IMG/VR virus record: IMGVR_UViG_3300033149_003588
Location: 80,799 to 144,798 of that record
Direction: 5' to 3' (one strand)
Length of the DNA stretch: 64,000 bases
Source: a virus
The notes under the pieces are model-generated. The model was not told the origin of the DNA, searched no databases, and saw only the letters and a list, made by a program, of their open reading frames with translations. Positions 37,305 through 45,919 of the stretch are shown piece by piece. Every line of letters begins with the position of its first letter. Position 1 is the stretch's first letter. Position numbers and translations under genes: made by a program.

Positions 37305-37952
37305 CTATCCAAATACTAGACGATCGGCCAACCCATCAGCCACATCTGGAAACAATGGTATAATGGCTGCTATTATCTCTTTATCTGTTATCTCGATACT
37401 AACACCATCCAAAACATCACAAATTATTTGTAATCTATGTTTATCTAGACGAATATCTTTCTCTAAAATGTCGATAATCGTTCTTATATCGATTCTTTCT
37501 TCTGGTGACAATATGTTACTAGACATAAAACTTAGTCTATCTTCTGGCATATCATCATCAATAAAGGCAGACATATTGGTCTCAATGGGCTCAAGACGAA
37601 AATTTGTACTTTTGCATCTTCTACATGTATTATTCCTAGGACTATATGGGCCAATATATCCACACGATAAACAACAAAATTGTAGTTTTTGAGAAAAGGC
37701 TCGCCTCTGGCCATCCAATATGGCATTATGTCCTCTCCAATTCAAATGACTCACTGGATCACCCCTCGACTCTAATTTATCTATATAATTACTTATGCCA
37801 ACCCAATAGTCATCGGCAGCGTCGTCGACACTATACACACTCTTAGAACCATCGTCACCTATTAATATCGCAGACCTGGGCACTATACTATGCCCATATT
37901 TAACACAATGCCTCTCTATTAAGAGGGCTAAAATCTCTTCTTTAGGCCTCAT
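37305..37952 (-). CDS. zinc-ribbon protein, possible sigma-like factor
   Basis: 215 residues from ATG 37952, behind GAGG and overlapping the AAA+/M41 gene by 11 bases. A Cys4 zinc ribbon is in the middle (CLSCGYIGPYSPRNNTCRRC). The N-terminal half is helical and the C-terminal region (LSPEERIDIRTIIDILEKDI...DKEIIAAIIPLF) could be a helix-turn-helix like sigma region 4. The assignment is tentative; only the zinc ribbon is clear. Confidence 0.45.
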   Translation of the reverse strand: MRPKEEILALLIERHCVKYGHSIVPRSAILIGDDGSKSVYSVDDAADDYWVGISNYIDKLESRGDPVSHLNWRGHNAILDGQRRAFSQKLQFCCLSCGYIGPYSPRNNTCRRCKSTNFRLEPIETNMSAFIDDDMPEDRLSFMSSNILSPEERIDIRTIIDILEKDIRLDKHRLQIICDVLDGVSIEITDKEIIAAIIPLFPDVADGLADRLVFG

Positions 37953-39936
37953 CGTTCCTCTTCTTAATGTTGCTAGATATAAATTCATTATATACACTGA
38001 TACCCGACGATATATCATTCAATTCTATGTCAAGTTCTCTACAAATTCCCTCTATAGTGCGTTTGGTAAGATAAGAATTATGTAATAATTCATGTGAAAA
38101 TCTGGCTAATGGAACCTTGTTATTATTTATAATATCTATAGCCCTATTATATGCATCATTGCATAACCTTTGTACTTCTTCACTATTATTGTCCGGAAGC
38201 GATAATGTGTACTCACTGTCTGCCCCCGCATAAGGAGTATAGAGCAATGGTATAGCATTATATCCTAGACGCCGAATAAGTGATGTAGCACGCATTGTTA
38301 ATCTCTGGATATCCTCCCGTAAACCCATACTGTTGTTACCATAGCCAAACACAACTTCTTCGGCAACCTTACCACCCAAATCGACGGCCATCTTGCCTAT
38401 CTCATCATTACATGTGCTACAAAATAAATCATTTGATTCTATTGACATAAAACCATGATTTATCGCCATCGTGCCATAAGCTGATACCTTGGCTGGTGCT
38501 TTTTTAAATAGATTAAGATATACTATAAGATGACCAGCCTCATGAACAGCGATTCTCATGTGCTCCAAATCAACCTTGGGCTGTCTAAGCTGATCTATCT
38601 TCAATAATACTTCTTTCTCAAATATTATCTCCCCATTATACTTAGAAATCAATTTATTGTCACCCACAGTAAGTTCTATATCCAAATTCTTAGCATGTGT
38701 TGTACCCGTGTCTAATTTATTTAATAAAGCCAATAATATCTTGGGTATATTAGATGCTATAATAGAGTCTATGGTGCTAAATATCGGCCTGGCACCCTGA
38801 GTCGGATATACGCCATCTCTATATAATAAATCAATCACTTTGTTATTATAAACAATATTTACACCAAAATGTTCTCTTATAATACTACATAGACGATCTA
38901 AATCAAGTTTTATTAAGTCTATATAATTTTGTGACGAGAAAGCTGGATATATAATGTGATTGTTGCCTAGCCTGGCAATCTGCTCAGCCCTAAACATTCT
39001 AAACAAACCATCCTTAACTACTGGTACTGTTATATTCTTAGATTGCCTATGTAAATCGTCAGCAGACATGTCCGGATCTACGTCGAATGTTGATGTATAT
39101 ATGTGATCGATATTACCAACCACGAAAATTAACGCCTGCTTATAATATAAAATAGGTTGGGTCTTAACTTTATTAAGCTCATCTATCATCCACTCAAGTG
39201 TTTTAACAAAATTATTATCGAGCCTCTCGTGTATTTCCTCGTAAGAGATCTGTGTCTGGGTGAATTTGATAAATTCATCTATATCCCAATCCGCCAGGCT
39301 CATATCATGCCCTTCTGTTGATGGTTTTAATTCTGATCCCATGTACTCCTTTTTTAATCCAAACCATTTCTTATAAAACCGTGCACCCTTATGAGGCGTC
39401 GATAAATTATTATTATACTCATCTATCTTCCTAAGATACCTCGTTATAGTAGATTGTGTAAAATTTCGCTCTGGTGGTACAACCCTACCATCAGATAACA
39501 ACGACCATATTGCTCTAAGTGCATCCCTGTCTACACTGTTACCGTAGTTATCAATAGTAAATCCATTTTGTATCTCATCTAACAAAATAATGCATGTATC
39601 GTTGGCCATATCCCAGAATTTCCAGAACATATCGCTTGCAAATGTCCTACTATCATTACCTGTATATTCACCGATATCAAATTGTATTAATGGTACATTC
39701 AGAAAATCAGATATACTCCTAACTATTGAGGTCTTACCAGTACCAGTCATGCCCCATAGATTAATAATAGTTGGTCTTGTTGCATGTTTGTTAAAAATAA
39801 CCCACGGAATCATATATGTTATTATCTCATTTATTACATTATCAAGTCCAACATAGTTCTCTTTTAAATACGATGATAGTTCATTAAGTCTTGCTATCTT
39901 TGTATTTAGATCAACTTTATAATCTAATAGCTTCAT
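37942..39936 (-). CDS. Clp-type AAA+ ATPase fused to FtsH-type M41 metalloprotease
   Basis: 664 residues without membrane segments. The AAA+ module has WGMTGTGKTS at 61-70, ILLDEI at 117-122, sensor-1 N275, an arginine-finger candidate near R316 and sensor-2 GARP at 381-384. DIGEY after the P-loop and the YPTQGARP ending resemble ClpB/ClpX more than FtsH. The C-terminal half is M41: HEAGH at 465-469, then LGGKVAEEVVFG and REDIQRLTMRAT with D542 as third zinc ligand. It should unfold and degrade proteins in the cytoplasm. Such a Clp-ATPase plus M41 pairing is unusual. Confidence 0.8.
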   Translation of the reverse strand: MKLLDYKVDLNTKIARLNELSSYLKENYVGLDNVINEIITYMIPWVIFNKHATRPTIINLWGMTGTGKTSIVRSISDFLNVPLIQFDIGEYTGNDSRTFASDMFWKFWDMANDTCIILLDEIQNGFTIDNYGNSVDRDALRAIWSLLSDGRVVPPERNFTQSTITRYLRKIDEYNNNLSTPHKGARFYKKWFGLKKEYMGSELKPSTEGHDMSLADWDIDEFIKFTQTQISYEEIHERLDNNFVKTLEWMIDELNKVKTQPILYYKQALIFVVGNIDHIYTSTFDVDPDMSADDLHRQSKNITVPVVKDGLFRMFRAEQIARLGNNHIIYPAFSSQNYIDLIKLDLDRLCSIIREHFGVNIVYNNKVIDLLYRDGVYPTQGARPIFSTIDSIIASNIPKILLALLNKLDTGTTHAKNLDIELTVGDNKLISKYNGEIIFEKEVLLKIDQLRQPKVDLEHMRIAVHEAGHLIVYLNLFKKAPAKVSAYGTMAINHGFMSIESNDLFCSTCNDEIGKMAVDLGGKVAEEVVFGYGNNSMGLREDIQRLTMRATSLIRRLGYNAIPLLYTPYAGADSEYTLSLPDNNSEEVQRLCNDAYNRAIDIINNNKVPLARFSHELLHNSYLTKRTIEGICRELDIELNDISSGISVYNEFISSNIKKRNDEA

Positions 39937-40418
39937 TATATATCCCTAATGTGTAATATCTTATCTTTATCAATGCACATATCAGCACCAATATTATTAA
40001 TCATAGATAAGATTTTATTGTATTCTGTTTTCTTGACTTCGCTTAGTATATTCCATATCGAAGGATCTCGTTTTATATTAAGTATCTCCCTATACCTTTT
40101 TAACATGATTTCAGCATAGTCGGGTTTGAACATAATGCGCTTAATTTTGGCCAGCTGTTTTCTATATGCTGCCCTACAGGCTGGGCACATTATCTTTTCT
40201 TGTGCTTGTCCAGAATTTATTATAATCTTGGGCTGATGTCCATCTGCGTATTGTGGTTTGCCAACTATCTCGTATTTGGGCCTACCATTCTCATCTAGAT
40301 CTGGTCTCCAAGCACCAGCCTCGTTCTTATGCCATGATACTCTTACACCACGAATAACATGCCCATATTCGTTATAAGATGGATAACCCAGACAATCAAC
40401 AACCATTATCGATTTCAT
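39936..40418 (-). CDS. CPAC-motif protein, paralogue of the gene at 62.3 kb
   Basis: 160 residues. The core is GKPQYADGHQ...IMCPACRAAYRKQ with a single CPAC at 78-81, followed by a charged helical C-terminus. The same core (GDKPIYAEGHQ...CRCPACQAETRKS) appears in the gene at 62335-62874, so they are paralogues. Start overlaps the previous stop (ATGA), with GAGGAAGA as ribosome binding site inside the upstream gene's last codons. Function unknown; metal or nucleic-acid binding is plausible. Confidence 0.5.
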   Translation of the reverse strand: MKSIMVVDCLGYPSYNEYGHVIRGVRVSWHKNEAGAWRPDLDENGRPKYEIVGKPQYADGHQPKIIINSGQAQEKIMCPACRAAYRKQLAKIKRIMFKPDYAEIMLKRYREILNIKRDPSIWNILSEVKKTEYNKILSMINNIGADMCIDKDKILHIRDI

Positions 40419-41134
40419 TCTTCCTCTAATCTTTCCTTGATTTTACGAACATAATCGAGCATAGACTTCGTTCGATCTACTTTATCTTCTTGACCACGCA
40501 TAAGTGCCAATAACCGAAAACTATTTATGAATACACCGAGATCATCTGCATCCCCGATTTCCAATTGATCCAACCAATAAATATTATCATGATTGTAACC
40601 CATATCATAGTCATTAGCATCTAGAAGACCAACATTTATGCTTTTATGCATGTTAATATTATCTATTAACTCTTGAGCATGGGGGTCTAATCCCATATAC
40701 CTAATAGGTCTAGTTGCATTAATAAATTTAAATCCTTCAGACTGAATACTTTCTGTTTCTTTTATCAGATAATAAACACTACTAGCTTCGAGATCATTTA
40801 CAGGAGTAAGTGCCAAACAATATAGATCTTCAGAATAAGCATGGGCATATAATTTAAATTCATTTGCCCTATGCTCATGCACCTTAAGCCACCATAGAAT
40901 ATGCTTATAGGCCTCCTCAGCATGCTCTATAATAAAAACAATATATAAATCATCATCCTGGCCCTCATAATGCACAATATCTTTCGCTTCACCGGTATCC
41001 ACAGAAAGGAAGGTCTCAATATCCTGTGGTATTTCATTAAGAAAGACTTGTTCGTCTCTATATAGGAGCGGAATATATCCAAGATAACAAGCTTTATAAA
41101 TACTTAGATCTCCACCTTCAGGTACTATAATCAT
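40415..41134 (-). CDS. hypothetical protein
   Basis: 239 residues, acidic, mixed alpha/beta, AGAGGGAG before the ATG. No P-loop, zinc or other motif. Its last codons (RLEEE) contain the ribosome binding site of the next gene. The 163 bases upstream (41135-41297) hold no gene. Confidence 0.45.
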   Translation of the reverse strand: MIIVPEGGDLSIYKACYLGYIPLLYRDEQVFLNEIPQDIETFLSVDTGEAKDIVHYEGQDDDLYIVFIIEHAEEAYKHILWWLKVHEHRANEFKLYAHAYSEDLYCLALTPVNDLEASSVYYLIKETESIQSEGFKFINATRPIRYMGLDPHAQELIDNINMHKSINVGLLDANDYDMGYNHDNIYWLDQLEIGDADDLGVFINSFRLLALMRGQEDKVDRTKSMLDYVRKIKERLEEE

Positions 41135-41297
41135 ATCTCCCTCTTGTCTACTTACTGATTATCAAATACTATATTCAATATCCCTCTCTCATTTTTAAGA
41201 ACTACAAAATAAAAAATTATGATATTTTCTTCTTTTTCGGATACATATTCTTATCGGAACAAAAAGAAATATTACCAAAATATCAGTTCTGGACATG

Positions 41298-42209
41298 CTA
41301 TTGAAATAATTTTCTATGTTTTTTAACTATATCGTCTACTGTTACACCCAATTTTAATTCCATAATATGCCATATTGGATTGTGACCTATTCTATTTAAT
41401 ATTTCCTGGGCCAATATGTTCTCTTCAGCCATTTTAACTATATTATAGTATAATTCTTCATGTATTTCTTCTATGGTAACTGAATCCAAATCGTCCAAGC
41501 TATCGACATTTGCCCTTACAAAATCCATAATAGGTTCTAATGTATTAATATCTTGTTGTTTCAATATTAATGGAGACAATATACTGGTGGATGGGCCATA
41601 CCAATATTGACCAGTAGTGGAAAGTCTTTTAATATGTAGGACTGCAAATGTATTACAAATTATTACCATAGATTCATGGGTATCATCCGCAATCCTGGCA
41701 ACTCCCATATATTTTATTGGAAGTCCAAACATCTCAATCGGCAGTAAAGACTCGACATGTTCAGCTATATCTTTTTTGTTTATTGTATTCATATTCAGGC
41801 CTCCGCTATTTCTTCCTATTAACCACACATATGGGAATAGGGGGCTATTCTGCATATATGCCAATCCTGGGGTAATCTTTGTAAATAAAATCTCATTTAA
41901 TGGCATCATTTTTATAAGATTCCATCTACTAGGACTTACCCACGACTTAATCGTTGAATCCTTAATAGTAGTACGTAACATATACCTCTCATTGTGCATT
42001 CCCAACCATCTAAGATCACCCCATACTTTTATTAATCTATCTCGCTTGGTATCCTTTTTGTAAAATTTTATTCTCAATGGTAATCCTCTAATATTTCTAT
42101 ATAATCCCGGGAGTCCTACTTCTCCATCATGCAATACTCTGTGTTGCCGACGAGAAATATGTCTATCTAGTTCATATAGGATTTGATATATATCATTATC
42201 AATCAACAT
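41298..42209 (-). CDS. hypothetical protein
   Basis: 303 residues. The N-terminal half is basic (RHISRRQHRVLHDGEVGLPG, KFYKKDTKRDRLIK) and the C-terminal quarter helical with a J-domain-like tail (HNPIWHIMELKLGVTVDDIV then KKHRKLFQ). That tail resembles a degenerate helix II/III of DnaJ without a convincing HPD. It overlaps the PLD-like gene by 11 bases. Function unknown. Confidence 0.42.
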   Translation of the reverse strand: MLIDNDIYQILYELDRHISRRQHRVLHDGEVGLPGLYRNIRGLPLRIKFYKKDTKRDRLIKVWGDLRWLGMHNERYMLRTTIKDSTIKSWVSPSRWNLIKMMPLNEILFTKITPGLAYMQNSPLFPYVWLIGRNSGGLNMNTINKKDIAEHVESLLPIEMFGLPIKYMGVARIADDTHESMVIICNTFAVLHIKRLSTTGQYWYGPSTSILSPLILKQQDINTLEPIMDFVRANVDSLDDLDSVTIEEIHEELYYNIVKMAEENILAQEILNRIGHNPIWHIMELKLGVTVDDIVKKHRKLFQ

Positions 42210-42681
42210 TATAACCCCACAAATTTATAAATGATTCTTTCAGATGGTTATATAGTTCTTTATCTTTGATATATATTGATATGTCATGCCAATCACTACT
42301 AGACAAATAATTCATTCCGCCCATCATAACATTATCATCATTCCATAATATAAATTTTAAATGACTTAAAGGAACGAATCTTATATCTAATATGTTGGAA
42401 TATTCAACCAAATGCCTATTTAATCTCTTAATATAATTATCTCTAGCTCTTGTGCTTCCACAATTGGGACACGGTTGAGGATAAAATATCCCCACTATGG
42501 CCTTGATTTTTACATTGAATTTCTGAATATCACTAAGAAACTTTGCAGTATCATTATACCGGTCTGCCCCACAAGCATTCAAACCACAATATATGCCATA
42601 GCTAGCTATTAACATTTCACCACTAGGATTAGTAGATAATATATATTCATATACATCCTTTATCAATTTATATAGTTTCAT
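42199..42681 (-). CDS. single phospholipase-D-like (nuclease-type) domain protein
   Basis: 160 residues. The C-terminal part has HLKFILWNDDNVMMGGMNYL near 107-126, matching the PLD motif 'HxK...D....GS.N' in which the histidine is the nucleophile. One copy only, as in dimeric Nuc-type endonucleases. A CPNCGS pair near residue 71 suggests a zinc knuckle. ATGA overlap with the uracil-DNA glycosylase gene. It could be a nuclease; the aspartate of HKD is one position off canonical, so activity is uncertain. Confidence 0.55.
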   Translation of the reverse strand: MKLYKLIKDVYEYILSTNPSGEMLIASYGIYCGLNACGADRYNDTAKFLSDIQKFNVKIKAIVGIFYPQPCPNCGSTRARDNYIKRLNRHLVEYSNILDIRFVPLSHLKFILWNDDNVMMGGMNYLSSSDWHDISIYIKDKELYNHLKESFINLWGYNVD

Positions 42682-43262
42682 AAATATTGTTTCAATGATC
42701 TTAGGTCATCAATAAATTGTGGTAACTTCGTTTTATCTCTTAATATATATGATGGATGATATGTTGCTATTACGGGTACAGTAAATTTATCCAAAATTAA
42801 TACATCCTTTATAATATTCATTAATGATTTCAAACTCCTAGATGCTGGCTCTTTCATTAGTGCTCTGGCAGCTACGCGTCCTAGACAACATATTATACTA
42901 GGACGTATTATATCAATTTGAGAGTAAAGATATCCTATGCATGACAAGATTTCTTCTTTATGGGGATCTCTATTATTAGGTGGGCGACAATGTACAACAT
43001 TGCTAATATAAACATCTTGTCTACTCATACCAGCAGCCTCCAGTGCTTTATTAAGCACTTCTCCCGATTTACCAGTAAATGGAAGTCCCACAAAATCCTC
43101 GGTTACCCCAGGGGCCTCACCCACAAGCATAATGTGGGCATCATGATTGCCATCACCAAACACTACAAAATTTCTCTCTAAGTGTAGGGCACATTTCCTA
43201 CATGTTGCCATATCTGCAAATAGCGCCAACAATCTATTAGCTTTAGAATCAGATAATTGCAA
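42678..43262 (-). CDS. family 4 uracil-DNA glycosylase
   Basis: 194 residues. GEAPGVTED at 48-56 and HPSYILR from 169 are the two active-site motifs of the Fe-S-containing (family 4) uracil-DNA glycosylases. Cluster ligands C21, C24, C92 and C108 are all present. It removes uracil from DNA, or may act on other damaged or modified bases. The start is TTG with GGAG five bases upstream. This is the first long gene of the replication unit after the promoter-like element at 43.5 kb. Confidence 0.9.
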   Translation of the reverse strand: MQLSDSKANRLLALFADMATCRKCALHLERNFVVFGDGNHDAHIMLVGEAPGVTEDFVGLPFTGKSGEVLNKALEAAGMSRQDVYISNVVHCRPPNNRDPHKEEILSCIGYLYSQIDIIRPSIICCLGRVAARALMKEPASRSLKSLMNIIKDVLILDKFTVPVIATYHPSYILRDKTKLPQFIDDLRSLKQYL

Positions 43263-43275
43263 TTGTACTCCAATA

Positions 43276-43431
43276 CTATATATTTAATAATATTATAATC
43301 AAAATAGGGCAGTATGAAAATATATCCCATACTGCCCGCTCAACCAAGGAGGTACTCTTGGTGATACATACTAACGAAACACTCAAAATATTTATAGAAT
43401 TAACTGATGAGCTATTTTGATTTTTCAACAT
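43276..43431 (-). CDS. 51-residue leader-type reading frame
   Basis: ATG at 43431 follows AGGAGG by five bases and the promoter-like element by about 50. The product (MLKNQNSSSVNSINI, ending SYCPILIIILLNI) has a hydrophobic tail. The 3' third runs through the hairpin at 43307-43337 and the frame ends 14 bases before the glycosylase start. It could be a real small membrane protein or a regulatory leader peptide. No family recognised. Confidence 0.4.
   Translation of the reverse strand: MLKNQNSSSVNSINILSVSLVCITKSTSLVERAVWDIFSYCPILIIILLNI
43307..43337 (-). terminator. 10-bp perfect hairpin before the replication unit
   Basis: GGGCAGTATG pairs with CATACTGCCC (43307-43316 and 43328-43337) around an 11-base loop. 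Read on the minus strand the stem is followed by TATTTTGATT, only moderately U-rich. It may be a partial terminator or attenuator placed between the accessory region and the glycosylase gene. Confidence 0.5.
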
Positions 43432-43481
43432 TTATACCTCCTATAACTCTGCGATCTAGAATTACCAATTCTACAAACAAA

Positions 43482-43507
43482 AAAGTACATAGCAAGCTTG
43501 TTGTCAA
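43482..43507 (-). promoter_or_regulatory. promoter-like element, copy A
   Basis: Minus strand reads TTGACA, 14 bases containing AAGCTTGCTATG, then TACTTT. The same element occurs at 53700-53725, 54561-54586 and 62921-62946. It lies about 50 bases upstream of the leader frame and 220 upstream of the glycosylase. TTGACA is a -35 consensus; the 14-base spacing to TACTTT is short for sigma-70, so a phage- or host-specific sigma is possible. Confidence 0.5.
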
Positions 43508-43655
43508 GCTCCAACAAATTCAAAATCACAAGTGAATTTATTTCTCACAGTCTAGAACTTTAATTACTATATATGCCAAATAAAGTGACAACAATAAAGT
43601 CATTTAAATCCCCACTTCTCTTGTCTGGTATTAACTATGGATCAAATATTATTTA

Positions 43656-43829
43656 TTATCCTTCTTGCAATTTAGTACTCCCCACATAGACCAGTTTATA
43701 CCATTCTACTGATTTCCTATTACATTCATTACAAGAGATCTTGTAGCCTAGTTGGTCACCCCCTATAACACTTTCCCCATACTCTATATCTTCACTACCA
43801 CACCAAACACACTTACCTATACACTTCAT
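43656..43829 (-). CDS. small zinc-ribbon protein (Lar-like)
   Basis: 57 residues from ATG 43829, with AAGGAG six bases upstream. CVWCGSEDIEYGESVIG then ISCNEC gives a Cys4 ribbon in the arrangement of restriction-alleviation (Lar) type small proteins ('CPFCGs.......v.C..C'). The similarity is to the zinc pattern, so function is tentative. It is the last gene of the accessory region before the 390-base gap (43263-43655) that holds the promoter-like element. Confidence 0.5.
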   Translation of the reverse strand: MKCIGKCVWCGSEDIEYGESVIGGDQLGYKISCNECNRKSVEWYKLVYVGSTKLQEG

Positions 43830-43846
43830 TCTTTCTCCTTTGGCTT

Positions 43847-44059
43847 TTATTTCCCAAATCTTTCTTTCAGTATTTTCCAATTCTTAGCCAGCCACCAAGT
43901 TGCCTCTAACGAGAGATGTGCCAATGGGTCTGTTGGTCGTCCTCTCTCTATCCTGATTAGAGCGATTAAATCTTGAGGGGTAATATTACTAGCATCCAAT
44001 TCCCGTATAATCTCGATTGCCCTATCGGGGTTATCTTTCAATTTTTTTCTGATTCCCAT
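43847..44059 (-). CDS. small hypothetical protein
   Basis: 70 residues, AAGGAGGG before the ATG. Helical, starting GIRKKLKDNPDRAIEIIREL and containing a TPQDLIALIRIERGRPTDPL segment, which could be a short HTH. Ends WLAKNWKILKERFGK. No family recognised. Confidence 0.5.
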   Translation of the reverse strand: MGIRKKLKDNPDRAIEIIRELDASNITPQDLIALIRIERGRPTDPLAHLSLEATWWLAKNWKILKERFGK

Positions 44060-44089
44060 TTTCCCTCCTTGGTTTTGTATCTTGTTGTA

Positions 44090-44557
44090 CTATCGTTGAG
44101 TTTCGTTTAATTTTTTCCGGTCATAAAAAAGCTCTCGCCGTTCCACTGCTCGGTCAAATTCATATAGGCAATTAGCGAGATATTTGGCGAGAACGAAATC
44201 CGGTGTATCGCTACCGTTTCCTTTAGAGTATTTATTTATTAGGATAGCGAGTTCTTCTACAAACGGGTCGGCATCTTTTAATTCATCGTATATCTCCATC
44301 ATTTCCTTTTTATCTTTGCTCATTTTTTCTCTCTCTGGATATACCTCCAAATATATCTTGTCGGCTAAGTCTAATAACTCAGACATTTTCTCTGATAGAT
44401 GCGTTATTCGCCTTATTCTGACACCCGGATACAATCCATCAACTTCGATGTAGGGTATTTTTGCACGAGGCGACCATCCGCGCTTTATATCGAGTTCTTC
44501 AGTCAACCGTTCGGCTAATTCCTCGTCCCTGTCTCCTGGGGGGTAACCGTAGTTCAT
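44090..44557 (-). CDS. hypothetical protein
   Basis: 155 residues, charged and mostly helical, with YIEVDGLYPGVRIRRI near the middle. AAAGGAGG lies before the ATG, which overlaps the preceding stop (ATGA). No motif recognised. Confidence 0.48.
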   Translation of the reverse strand: MNYGYPPGDRDEELAERLTEELDIKRGWSPRAKIPYIEVDGLYPGVRIRRITHLSEKMSELLDLADKIYLEVYPEREKMSKDKKEMMEIYDELKDADPFVEELAILINKYSKGNGSDTPDFVLAKYLANCLYEFDRAVERRELFYDRKKLNETQR

Positions 44558-44769
44558 TTTTCCTCCTTTGGTTTTGTATCTTGTTCTTGTTGTACTACTA
44601 TTGTCTGGCCACGTAAGTGCACTGGATTACCACGGCAATCAAGGCCATTATGGGTATATACACAAGACTCACAATCACGTTTATTGCGCGAGAGTGCATA
44701 CATACAATATTCGTCATCCTCCCATTGGGGCATTGTAGATAACTGTTCTATTTTCATTTTATTACTCAC
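44554..44769 (-). CDS. small Cys protein of the RDCESC family
   Basis: Up to 71 residues. GTG 44769 lies almost on AGGAG; ATG 44757 is the alternative. The core WEDDEYCMYALSRNKRDCES then CVYTHNGLDCRGNPVH is shared with the 52-residue gene at 49753-49911. Four to five conserved cysteines suggest a zinc site. Function unknown. Confidence 0.5.
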   Translation of the reverse strand: MSNKMKIEQLSTMPQWEDDEYCMYALSRNKRDCESCVYTHNGLDCRGNPVHLRGQTIVVQQEQDTKPKEEK

Positions 44770-44836
44770 TCTCCTTTGCTCTTTTCATCTCCCCCCCCTG
44801 GTCTTGGCACTTTCATCCCTCTTTCAAGTGCTAACT

Positions 44837-45013
44837 TTATCCAATCCTCTCTGACAAGTGCAAGATTTGCCTTCCAACTCGCCCATATAGCGCTTTAACT
44901 ACGTCGGGTATCTGCATATAACGACAATTATGGATTTGGGCAACAAATTTTAGGTGATTTGCGAATTGCACTTCTGAAGAATAAGACAATATACTTTTAT
45001 ATGTTTTTGACAT
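44837..45013 (-). CDS. small hypothetical protein
   Basis: 58 residues from ATG 45013, just after the preceding gene. Content such as SILSYSSEVQFANHLKFV and RYMQIPDVVKALYG looks coding. Immediately downstream, another frame reads WASWKANLALVREDWIKLAL and continues to a TGA, protein-like but without a start. A frameshift may have split a longer gene here. Confidence 0.42.
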   Translation of the reverse strand: MSKTYKSILSYSSEVQFANHLKFVAQIHNCRYMQIPDVVKALYGRVGRQILHLSERIG

Positions 45014-45033
45014 TTTAGTTCCGCCCTTTCCAA

Positions 45034-45597
45034 TTATGATTTTATCCATCCCTGAAAATAGTGTAAAGGTATTTCTTTAGCTTCGTCCCACTCATTTAAT
45101 TCTGTAATTTCTTCTACGAAATTATAGAATTTTTCGATAATCATGCTCTTATTATCCGACGTCTGAAATCTGCCTATTTTGCAATCAGAGCAATCGCAAT
45201 CATACCAAAAGAAATAATATATATCTTTTTTCCCCGTTTCTGCAAGAATTACTATATCATCGCCGAATGCCGTATTTAATCGAGAATGGTGAACCGCCCC
45301 TTTCTTGACCAATTTATTATAGGCCGCCCGCTTAGTTTTCGAATGCGATGTGCGCCACTGGCCTTTTTTATCGATTGTATAGATTTCATACTTAACGAAA
45401 TCATCGTCCCATTTCATATATCGCCCCAAAACAAAGGCCTTTATGATTTCGACATAGTTAATAAAACCGTTCAGAAAAGCCGAACTAACATACGCATATA
45501 GCGTATTTATCGGCAATGGATTACTCGCTATGTCGTCTGGATACTCGATAAGATCCTCGAAATAATCTATAAAAAAAGTGGCTTTATTGCTCATCAT
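45034..45597 (-). CDS. hypothetical protein
   Basis: 187 residues; two adjacent ATGs behind AAGGAG. The middle has FFWYDCDCSDCKIGRFQTSD, a possible metal site, and the overall makeup is aromatic and charged. It may be a phage-specific small enzyme or inhibitor. No family recognised. Confidence 0.48.
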   Translation of the reverse strand: MMSNKATFFIDYFEDLIEYPDDIASNPLPINTLYAYVSSAFLNGFINYVEIIKAFVLGRYMKWDDDFVKYEIYTIDKKGQWRTSHSKTKRAAYNKLVKKGAVHHSRLNTAFGDDIVILAETGKKDIYYFFWYDCDCSDCKIGRFQTSDNKSMIIEKFYNFVEEITELNEWDEAKEIPLHYFQGWIKS

Positions 45598-45619
45598 TTG
45601 CTCCTTTCTGTTGTTTATT

Positions 45620-45919
45620 TCATCCTATTCTGGTGATCTTATCGGCATCAATAAAATAAAGTATTTCTCTCCTTTTTTGCGATATTGGTGCAATAATTAT
45701 TGCATTTGGTGCATATTTCATACAATCTCCTATAAGTATTTCCACCTTGTCTGTTTTGATATGTTTGAGTATTTCAGCCAAGTATTTGTGATTAAATCCT
45801 ATAATCATCGGTTTTTCATCATAATCTATATATATTTTCGATTTGGCTTCGCCCTTTTCGCTTTCCGTCGAGAGTTCTAAAATCCCACCTGCTATATTCT
45901 CTAACCTTTTGGTTTTTCT
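45620..45919 (-). pseudogene. C-terminal remnant of a DNA sliding clamp (dnaN)
   Basis: A 99-codon open frame with no start codon at its head. It reads GGILELSTESEKGEAKSKIY, then IDYDEKPMIIGFNHKYLAEI, then TDKVEILIGDCMKYAPNAII and ILYFIDADKI. This follows domain III of bacterial beta clamps (signature '..IGFN..YL.d.L', then 'P..I.P', then 'YLI/VMPM'). It lacks domains I and II and the terminal MPMRL. The only usable ATG (45808) has no ribosome binding site. It overlaps the next gene's 3' end. Confidence 0.65.

Noticed and set aside
41298-42209. J-domain at the C-terminus of the 303-residue protein
   Set aside because: The tail resembles one or two J-domain helices but there is no HPD motif, so no chaperone function is claimed.
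44768-44825. 16-codon frame starting MKVPRPGGG behind GAGGG
   Set aside because: Too short to support alone. The extended open frame upstream of it (WASWKANLALVREDW) has no start codon, so it is noted only as a possible frameshift tail of the 44837-45013 gene.
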